Of a stretch of DNA of 64,000 nucleotides, positions 57,366 to 64,000 are shown piece after piece; within the stretch, counting starts at the first letter, position 1, and each line of letters starts with the position of its first letter. Location of the stretch: positions 124,001 through 188,000 of the forward strand of contig JAQYVV010000001.1 of NCBI GenBank assembly GCA_030145275.1. Direction: 5' to 3'. The notes under the pieces are model-generated. The model searched no databases. It was not told the origin of the DNA and saw nothing but the letters and a program-made list of their open reading frames with translations. The stretch is from Desulfurivibrionaceae bacterium (lineage in GTDB: Bacteria > Desulfobacterota > Desulfobulbia > Desulfobulbales > VMSU01). The position numbers and the translations under genes were made by a program.

Positions 57366-60300
57366 TCAACATTCTTGCAGGAGTTGAAGCAATGCCTCCG
57401 CTGAAAAACTTTCCCCGATATCTGTGCCTTCCAGGAGTGAGTTTGCCAGGTCCTTTTTCTGCTGATGCAGTTTTATGATCTTTTCCTCAATACTATTCCT
57501 GGTTATCAATCTGTAAATTGTTACCGGGTTTTTTTGACCGATTCGGTGGGCCCTGTCTGATGCTTGGTCTTCAACCGCAGGATTCCACCATGGGTCCATG
57601 TGAATGACATAATTAGCGGCGGTGAGGTTTAGGCCAACACCACCGGCCTTAAGGCTAATAAGGAAAACGTCGCCAATGCCGTTTTGGAAGGCGTTGACCC
57701 TAGTTTTTCGGACCCTTGGAGGTGTGCTGCCGTCAAGATATTGATAGGAGATATTTTTTTTCTGAAGAAGCTCCTTGATGAGGCTCAGGTGGCCAACAAA
57801 TTGGCTGAACACAAGGGTTTTATGATTGTTTGCCTGGAGTTCGGAGATCGTTTCCTCAAAGAGTGCGAGTTTAGAACTTTCAATTTCGGTTTCAGGCAGA
57901 ATAAGCCGTGGGTTGCAGCAGGCTCTGCGCAACTTCATAATTTCGGCAAGTATTTGAATTCGCATTCTTCCCTGGTGGTTTGAGTCACTAACCTTTTCTA
58001 GGGCTCGTCTTCTTAAGGCCTCGTAAAAGGACTTTTCCTCAGCTGAAAAATCGACGAATAGGTTTACTTCAGTTCTGTCTGGCAGTTCTTGTAAAACCTG
58101 AGATTTAAGTCTGCGCAGAATAAATGGTGCAATAAGATTTTTAAGTTTGTTTTTTTGTGTCTGATTTTTGTCTCGTTCGATGGGCGATGCGAAACGTTTA
58201 TTAAATTGTTTGATATTGCCAAGAAGTCCGGGGTTAATAAAGCGAAAGAGATTCCAGAGTTCTCCCAGGTTGTTTTCTATTGGAGTTCCCGTCGTAATAA
58301 TCTTAAAAGCACCATCCAGGGCCATTGCCGCATCAGATCTTTTAGTGTGGGAGTTCTTGATGGCTTGAGCCTCATCAAGGACAATAACCTGCCATTTTTT
58401 GTTTTTTATGGCCTCTTCCTGCTGGAGCAAGCCGTAGCTTGTGATAAAAACATCAAATGGCCCAAGCTTTTCAATCGTTTTTCGGCGGTTTTCACCATTA
58501 AAGGAGTGAGATGAAAGCGTTGGCGTGAAGCGATCCATTTCATCTTGCCAGTTAAAGCATACGGAGGTAGGGGCGATAACAAGGGAGGGCCCTTTTGCGG
58601 CATTGGTTAGAATCACTGCCAGGGCTTGAATGGTTTTTCCTATCCCCATGTCGTCAGCTAGGCAGGCACCGGCCCCCCATTGGCTAAGTCTTAGCATCCA
58701 GCGGAAGCCCTTTATTTGGTAGTCACGTAAAGACGCTTTTAAGGTGGATGGTATTTCCGGGTCTAAACCTTCGGCGTTCTGTATATCCTTGAATTTACTT
58801 TTCCAATCCTGGTCTGACTCGATATGAAAACCAGCCTCGGAAAATTCGTCAAAATTAATAAAGGCAAAGGGAAGGAAGCGTAAACTGTTGTGTTCTTCCC
58901 CTGTCGATGTTTCAAGTACTTCCAGATAGTTGTACAGTTCTTCGGCCAAGGCGATAAATTTTCCATCACTCAATTGAATAAATCGTGAATTGGAGTGCCG
59001 GATTGATTCAAGGGCCTCACTGATTGTCATAATTTCAGCTTCGTCCATCTCTATGTGCCCATCAACCTCAAACCATTTGTTCTTTTTAGTGATTTTTAAA
59101 TGGCATTGACTGCTCTGTAGCGATTGGCTGATTTTTAATTGTTCCCCTTGGGGCCATTCCAAAATTACGGAAGTATCATCTTTGACACAGTACAAAAATT
59201 CCAGGCATTCCACTGGAGAGGGGAGAGCCCATTCCATCTCATTTTCTTCGTAGAGATGTAATAATGGACAGGCATTGAGAAGATTCTTGGCGTTTTCTCC
59301 TTCAATGTTTAAATTTCTTTTTGTCTGAAGAGGCTCGCCATTTATTTCTGAAAAAATGGTGACAGGCCCGAGCCCGGGAAGGAAATATGGTCCTTGGCTA
59401 TTGAAAGGTCTAACAAACATTTTTAAGCTGAAACCATTTCCAGCAGGAGTCAGCAGCATGTGGATGCGACTGTCTGACTCTTTCTTTTTGTGAGAAGTGT
59501 CAATGCCGCTAATGTCTGAAAAAACATTAAGAAAGGATGCGGTTCGGCCAATGGTTTGCAATAATTTGTTTTTTTCATTTTTAGGGACAGTTACCCCGTA
59601 TTGGCCTATAATCCCTGCTACTTTTTGTTGTTCTTCAGATACGGCAAAAATTTTAAGCAATGTCTGGTTTTCTTTTTTGATAATAATTTTTTCTTCGTGT
59701 ACCACAGGATAAAAGGTAAGCCGGATAGATTCGTCGCTTTCAGTTATTCTCAGTTCAGGCTCACCTTTTTTGATCTCAAGGTGAATTTGTGGGGTCTCAG
59801 CCCAAAATATGATTCGATGGTCTGCCATGGCAAGAAGCGTCGGTTTGATGTCGAAGGAGTACAGAATCCCCCCAGTTGCAGACTGTTTCCTTTTTATGAA
59901 GGAGCTGATGTGCTTATCCTGTTTTGACAGGTAATCGATGTCGTCTTGATGGAAAAGACGCTTTGCGGAAAGAGTGCGTCCTCGGCTCCAAGAGCCGTTA
60001 TCTGAAAGCCGCTGTTCTTTTGGAATTATTCGAATAGAGGATGGATCGCGGTCCATGGAAATCATCCAGGCGAGTCGACGTGTTCCAGCCTGAAGGGAAT
60101 GAGTGGCTTTGGCGTTTAATTTGTTCAGTTCATCCAGGGCGATATTCCATCGTTCTTTATGTTTGATTGCATCGGCAATTGTTATTGTTTTCTGTTTGTT
60201 TCTGAAATTTTCTGCGAGTTCTTTATAATTGTTGTTTTCAGTGGTGCGAGCTAGGATTTCGGCAAACTCCATGGCTAGCCAATGATAACCGTTTTTTGAT

Positions 60301-61553
60301 GCAGACTCAAAACTGTCTTTGAGTGTTCCTTCTAAACCACTGTATAGTTGTCCTTTTTTAAGGTAGTTGTTTAGCGATAAGAGGAGGAGGTAGGCACTGT
60401 TTTTAGAGGCTAATTCCACTGGCTCAAGTGAGTCTGACGACTCTTTTGTATCCCTGCCAAAGGCAATATCACTCAAGATTTCATAGGGTAATCTATAATT
60501 ATTTGAGAGACGGCTTGTCTCTCCAGAGAGGAGTATTCTGTTTATTTGAGGTGTACTTTCTGGTTGGGAATTTTTGAGAAGAGAAAGTACATAAATAAGC
60601 CCTTCAAACCCGGTAAAATAAGTATCGTCTCGTTTGTTTAGTTCATGTAAAGCGCTAAGATCCTCTTCGAAAAATTGAAGGGCCTTGCTGTTCTTTCCTT
60701 GCAGGAAGGCTAACCATCCCTTTAAACCTAGGCTATCTAACTGTTCCTCATTTTTTTTAATATAAATTTCAGCCTGTTCTATCTTGCCTTGGAGAAGCAA
60801 TACAGAGATAAGAAGGTATAAAAATGAAGGGTGTTGTAGAAGGTCGTGTGAGTATATTTTTGCCTCGTCTTGTAGGTACAGAAGCTGTTCATCCAGGGGG
60901 GCAAGATGCATAATTGAGAATTTGACGATTTCGTGCATTGCAAAAAATTGGATGTGCACAGGAAGAGTGGAAAACCATCGAGGGTCAAAGGGGTTATTGC
61001 AAATTGTGACCATAGGATGGGTAGAAAAAGATGCCCCTGTTTTCTGTTCACTAAGCAGAGTAATAAGCTGGCGGTGAAATTTCTCAATGTCATTACTGTA
61101 CAGATCTATTCGTAAGTCTCGGAGCGAGTGTTTGAGGGGAGCACCTGTAGGGGGGGCTTTTGGTTCAGGCAGTTCTTTACGGACTGCATCGGTGATTTTC
61201 TCAAAACAATTTTCAATTACCGCCTGGCGACTGGCAAGTTCGACACAGTTAATGTTGCACTGCCAGTTTGACCTGAGCAGCCCAAGGTTTTTCAGTTTTT
61301 TATAGCAAAAGTTTATTTGCCTGGGGTAGTCCTGAAAACTGTGATTTGTGGGGATCTTTGATGTATACAGGCATCGAAGGATTGTTGAAGAGTCAGATGG
61401 CTCGTAAATGATCGAACATATTTGCAGGATAATCTGCTCAAATCGTGAGAGTTTAAGGTAAACTTTGTCGAATGATTCTGAGGTGGAAAAATTATTTTGC
61501 ATGAGATAGTGTCTGCTCTCTTGACCAAAGGGTAACGTGAAAACGGCGAACAT
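57366..61553 (-). CDS. Large SNF2-family helicase-like protein
   Basis: A 1395-residue protein. The last ~470 residues are a SNF2 ATPase: ADDMGIGKTIQALA (about 965), DEAQAIKN (about 1055), TGTPIENNLGELWNLFRF, and helicase C motifs LVFSQFVGHL, GGVGLNLTAANYVIHMDPWWNPAVEDQASDRAHRIGQ (split here for length). The N-terminal ~900 residues include helical repeats and a beta-rich part similar to bacterial SNF2 (SWIM-less) proteins. It probably remodels protein-DNA complexes or RNA polymerase (RapA-like), role unknown. Start uncertain: ATG at 61502 is also possible; neither has a clear ribosome site. Confidence 0.88.
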   Translation of the reverse strand: MFAVFTLPFGQESRHYLMQNNFSTSESFDKVYLKLSRFEQIILQICSIIYEPSDSSTILRCLYTSKIPTNHSFQDYPRQINFCYKKLKNLGLLRSNWQCNINCVELASRQAVIENCFEKITDAVRKELPEPKAPPTGAPLKHSLRDLRIDLYSNDIEKFHRQLITLLSEQKTGASFSTHPMVTICNNPFDPRWFSTLPVHIQFFAMHEIVKFSIMHLAPLDEQLLYLQDEAKIYSHDLLQHPSFLYLLISVLLLQGKIEQAEIYIKKNEEQLDSLGLKGWLAFLQGKNSKALQFFEEDLSALHELNKRDDTYFTGFEGLIYVLSLLKNSQPESTPQINRILLSGETSRLSNNYRLPYEILSDIAFGRDTKESSDSLEPVELASKNSAYLLLLSLNNYLKKGQLYSGLEGTLKDSFESASKNGYHWLAMEFAEILARTTENNNYKELAENFRNKQKTITIADAIKHKERWNIALDELNKLNAKATHSLQAGTRRLAWMISMDRDPSSIRIIPKEQRLSDNGSWSRGRTLSAKRLFHQDDIDYLSKQDKHISSFIKRKQSATGGILYSFDIKPTLLAMADHRIIFWAETPQIHLEIKKGEPELRITESDESIRLTFYPVVHEEKIIIKKENQTLLKIFAVSEEQQKVAGIIGQYGVTVPKNEKNKLLQTIGRTASFLNVFSDISGIDTSHKKKESDSRIHMLLTPAGNGFSLKMFVRPFNSQGPYFLPGLGPVTIFSEINGEPLQTKRNLNIEGENAKNLLNACPLLHLYEENEMEWALPSPVECLEFLYCVKDDTSVILEWPQGEQLKISQSLQSSQCHLKITKKNKWFEVDGHIEMDEAEIMTISEALESIRHSNSRFIQLSDGKFIALAEELYNYLEVLETSTGEEHNSLRFLPFAFINFDEFSEAGFHIESDQDWKSKFKDIQNAEGLDPEIPSTLKASLRDYQIKGFRWMLRLSQWGAGACLADDMGIGKTIQALAVILTNAAKGPSLVIAPTSVCFNWQDEMDRFTPTLSSHSFNGENRRKTIEKLGPFDVFITSYGLLQQEEAIKNKKWQVIVLDEAQAIKNSHTKRSDAAMALDGAFKIITTGTPIENNLGELWNLFRFINPGLLGNIKQFNKRFASPIERDKNQTQKNKLKNLIAPFILRRLKSQVLQELPDRTEVNLFVDFSAEEKSFYEALRRRALEKVSDSNHQGRMRIQILAEIMKLRRACCNPRLILPETEIESSKLALFEETISELQANNHKTLVFSQFVGHLSLIKELLQKKNISYQYLDGSTPPRVRKTRVNAFQNGIGDVFLISLKAGGVGLNLTAANYVIHMDPWWNPAVEDQASDRAHRIGQKNPVTIYRLITRNSIEEKIIKLHQQKKDLANSLLEGTDIGESFSAEALLQLLQEC

Positions 61554-61715
61554 AGTAATATACAGTAACTTGTACAGGAAAGAAAGAAATGAAAGTAATC
61601 TTTATTGCTGACTGAGTCTGGAGATGAGATAGAAGTGTAAATGTGAAGAAAATGCTACTTCGGCAAGGAGGACTGGCGCATATTTTTGGTTTGAAATCCG
61701 AAGGGCCTAATATTT

Positions 61716-62594
61716 CTAGCCAGCATGATTTTTGCACAGAGATTGGATGTAGGCCACTAATTGATCCCGCAATTCTGGTTTTTCCAGGGCAAAAGCTATA
61801 TTAGCCTTTAGGAATCCAGCTTTGTCACCACAGTCAAATCTTGTCCCTTTAAACTTGAAACCGAAAATTGGCTGCTCTTTGAGAAGAATGGACATTGCAT
61901 CTGTTAGCTGGATCTCACCGCCGGCCCCTGTCTGCTTTTGGCCGAGGATATCAAAGATTTTGGGGGTAAGAATATATCTGCCGATAATGGCAAGATTAGA
62001 AGGGGCTTCTGAAGGCGAAGGCTTTTCGATCAGGCCGTTTATGCGCAGGATTTGATCAATGTCCTGTTCCGCATCTATGATACCATATTTATCCGTTTCG
62101 CTTTGCTCGACTTCAATAACTGCAGCCATGGAAGAGCGCAACCGTTCGAACTCTTTAACCATCTGGGTCAGGACAGGCACCTCGGATTTTATCATGTCAT
62201 CAGCCAGGAGGACCGCAAAAGGTTCATCGCCGACAATATCTTTTGCGCACCAGATGGCATGTCCTAGGCCCAACGGTTCATTTTGTCTGGTATAAACAAT
62301 TCTGCCTTGATCAGGAACCATTGAAATTGATTCTTTCAGTAAAAAATCTTTCCCTTTAGTTGACAGCATTTCCTCTAGTTCACGGGAGTGGTCAAAGTGG
62401 TCCTCAAGGGCACCTTTGCCTCTGCCTGTCACAAAAATAATCTGTTCAATCCCTGCTGCAAATGCCTCTTCAACGGCATACTGAATAATAGGTTTGTCGA
62501 CAACAGGAAGCATCTCTTTGGGCATTGCTTTGGTAGCAGGAAGAAAACGGGTGCCAAGCCCCGCAACGGGAAAAACTGCCTTTTTAATCTTCAT
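61716..62594 (-). CDS. galU: UTP-glucose-1-phosphate uridylyltransferase
   Basis: A 292-residue nucleotidyltransferase making UDP-glucose for cell-envelope polysaccharides. Signature KAVFPVAGLGTRFLPATKAMPKEMLPVVDKP at the N-terminus (split by key residues GLGTRFLP and KEMLP), VLLADDMI, and FKFKGTRFDCGDK at the C-terminus. Length normal. Confidence 0.95.
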   Translation of the reverse strand: MKIKKAVFPVAGLGTRFLPATKAMPKEMLPVVDKPIIQYAVEEAFAAGIEQIIFVTGRGKGALEDHFDHSRELEEMLSTKGKDFLLKESISMVPDQGRIVYTRQNEPLGLGHAIWCAKDIVGDEPFAVLLADDMIKSEVPVLTQMVKEFERLRSSMAAVIEVEQSETDKYGIIDAEQDIDQILRINGLIEKPSPSEAPSNLAIIGRYILTPKIFDILGQKQTGAGGEIQLTDAMSILLKEQPIFGFKFKGTRFDCGDKAGFLKANIAFALEKPELRDQLVAYIQSLCKNHAG

Positions 62595-62629
62595 AAGGGG
62601 TGTCCTGGTGGTCTTACTGGTTAAAAATG

Positions 62630-62782
62630 GTAACTATTCAGCTGCACTCCATCTGCGCCCGATTGAGCCTTCCAGCATACTGATGTATAGCTAAAAGACT
62701 CAATCGAACACACCTGAAGCACATCTGAACAATTACATTTCGGTGGCTTTAGCTTCTATCCGGCGGTGACCTGAATAGTTAC
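62630..62782. repeat. Long palindromic intergenic repeat, family A copy 5
   Basis: A 107-bp core (62630-62736) from GTAACTATTCAG to GAACAATTAC, then an extra segment ending CTGAATAGTTAC at 62782. Its centre CCAGCATACTGATGTATAGCT is shared with family B copy 4, so A and B are modular relatives. Confidence 0.84.
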
Positions 62783-62938
62783 TAAAAACGAAAGAACTAA
62801 GGGTATTGGGCGCTTTTTTGGAAAGATACCTATTCTGCTGACCTTTCGCAACTATATTATCCAAGATAAAATTGGTAAAATTTACGATTTTATATAATTA
62901 TTCGGCTAACACTGGGAAACGACAACAACCACCAAAAT

Positions 62939-63046
62939 GTAAATGTTTGACAACGCTTCAGATGTGTTCGATCAGGTTGGCGAAGCGTAGTAGTTCTACG
63001 TGAGACAGCCTGATCGGGCACAGCTGGAGTGTTGCCGAATATTTAC
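62939..63046. repeat. Long palindromic intergenic repeat, family B copy 5
   Basis: A 108-bp palindrome from GTAAATGTTTGACAACG to CGAATATTTAC; inverse orientation of copy 1 and nearly its reverse complement. The flank AACACTGGGAAACGACAACAA is shared with copy 3. With copy A5 it fills most of the galU-ygiQ gap. Confidence 0.87.
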
Positions 63047-63050
63047 GATT

Positions 63051-64000
63051 TTATTTACGAAACTTTCGCAGGACAATATTTTTTTGTTTTTCTTTCAGCC
63101 TATCGTTCTTTTCTACAAAGATTGCTTTCCCCGTAAATGGGTCCAGCTCAGTATAGTACATCAGACTGGCGTAGGTTGACGGAGTGGGGGTGAATATCTG
63201 TGTCTGTTCAGGTATCGTTTTCAATTCACTAGAGCAGAATTTTTTCAGTTGAACCATATCTTTCTCTCGGCAGCCTGGATATGCCGCTATGAAATAATAG
63301 GTCAAAAATTGAGCTTTCTGGGCCTTTTGGGTCAGTTGGTAAAATAGGTTTTTGAATTTGAGCAATTGACCTTTACCTGGTTTACCCATGTTTTGCAGAA
63401 CCTTGTCTTCTGTATGCTCAGGGGCTATTTTTAGCTGTCCTGATATGTGATTATTGACCAATGCTGCCAGATACTTATGGCCGTAATTTTTATCTGCCTG
63501 GATCAGATCGTATCTGATTCCTGAGGCTACAAAGATCTTTTTTACCCCTGGTATTTGTTGAAGTTTTTTAAGAAGAGATATTTGTTTCTGGTGGTTCACC
63601 GGCATACTTGGACAAACCTTTTGGCCCAGGCAGCGTTTATCCTTACAGGAGCCTTTTTTAGTTTTTTTAGCACATTCAAAGCCATACATATTGGCGGTGG
63701 GTCCTCCAACATCATAAATGTTGCCTTTAAACTTTGGATGATGAGTGTATTTTTTCGCCTCACGAAGTATGGATGTTGGACTTCTTTCAAGAACAGTTCG
63801 TCCCTGATGCACGGAAATAGCACAGAAATGGCATTCACCGTAGCAGCCTCGGTGGCTGGTTATTGAAAATTGGATGGTGTCGAGGGCACGGACATGCCCC
63901 ATTTTTTTGTAAAATGGGTGCACATCGTGTTGATAATCAAGTTCGTATATCTGATCTAGTTCCGCTGTTTTTAAATGGGGTGCAGGAGGGTTTTGGATAA
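63051..64000 (-). CDS. YgiQ-family radical SAM protein, partial
   Basis: The frame is open to the window edge, so the N-terminal part is missing. The radical SAM cluster motif is CYGECHFC in FSITSHRGCYGECHFCAIS; further blocks IYDVGGPTANMYG, RYDLIQAD, LKIAPEHTED and FTPTPSTYASLMYYTELDPFTG are typical of YgiQ. The substrate is unknown. It ends with basic residues shortly before the family B repeat. Confidence 0.9.
   Translation of the reverse strand, partial: IQNPPAPHLKTAELDQIYELDYQHDVHPFYKKMGHVRALDTIQFSITSHRGCYGECHFCAISVHQGRTVLERSPTSILREAKKYTHHPKFKGNIYDVGGPTANMYGFECAKKTKKGSCKDKRCLGQKVCPSMPVNHQKQISLLKKLQQIPGVKKIFVASGIRYDLIQADKNYGHKYLAALVNNHISGQLKIAPEHTEDKVLQNMGKPGKGQLLKFKNLFYQLTQKAQKAQFLTYYFIAAYPGCREKDMVQLKKFCSSELKTIPEQTQIFTPTPSTYASLMYYTELDPFTGKAIFVEKNDRLKEKQKNIVLRKFRK

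Noticed and set aside
57263-57478. A 71-codon plus-strand open frame near the end of the SNF2 gene
   Set aside because: Half of it is antisense to the SNF2 C-terminus; no ribosome site or domain.

Overview
This 64 kb window reads as a chromosome segment of a Gram-negative, moderately AT-rich bacterium. The most likely placement is Desulfobacterota (the former Deltaproteobacteria), perhaps the Desulfobulbales. This is inferred from gene content: a UshA-like multiheme selenoprotein, a family II (Mn-dependent) pyrophosphatase, a two-CW protein, a dense set of two-component, c-di-GMP and Ser/Thr kinase proteins, and the order rpsF-rpsR-DUF2232-rplI-dnaB. No 16S gene is present, so the taxonomy is inference.

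Layout: 0-4 kb holds the start of an ispA-type prenyl synthase and xseB (minus), then xerC-hslV-hslU (plus). 4-8 kb has a GGDEF protein facing a GAF/HD-GYP-like protein, a convergent c-di-GMP pair. 8-21 kb is a minus-strand housekeeping block: dusB, tkt, lptE-leuS, dnaB, rplI, DUF2232, rpsR, rpsF, mazG and a gph-like phosphatase. 21-24 kb has ppaC facing a multiheme metallophosphoesterase-like gene interrupted by an in-frame UGA. 24-31 kb is a minus-strand cluster FHA / Ser-Thr kinase-WD40 / PP2C / AsmA-like / rarA. 31-38 kb holds an HDOD protein, an M48 protease, recN with an overlapping PP-loop gene, and a two-CW protein. 38-42 kb has an NtrC-type regulator, tRNA-Thr, arsC, a MORN protein and a DUF3108 protein. 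42-48 kb is the protein quality-control operon tig-clpP-clpX-lon. tRNA-Val and tRNA-Asp follow. About 48.5-51.4 kb is a decayed accessory element next to tRNA-Asp: a broken integrase, a PIN fragment, an IS3 remnant and an intact HigBA pair. 51.4-64 kb has dodecin, a DUF3068 protein with a histidine kinase and response regulator, a chemotaxis receptor, a large SNF2 helicase, galU and a partial YgiQ radical SAM gene.

Two observations stand out. First, the ORF pair at 22.5-24.1 kb is best read as one 528-residue selenoprotein. The UGA is in frame and sits in an EPCG-U-type motif. A 17-nt stem-loop with apical loop GGUCU begins 12 nt after it, so the loop starts 18 nt after the UGA, the same offset as in E. 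coli fdhF. Second, most larger intergenic gaps are filled by long imperfect palindromes of about 105-200 bp in several related families. Their two arms differ mainly by transitions, which are G-U compatible in one transcript strand, and they show paired changes between copies. They behave like a large family of structured, possibly mobile intergenic hairpins, and in at least two places they supply the stop codon of the neighbouring gene.
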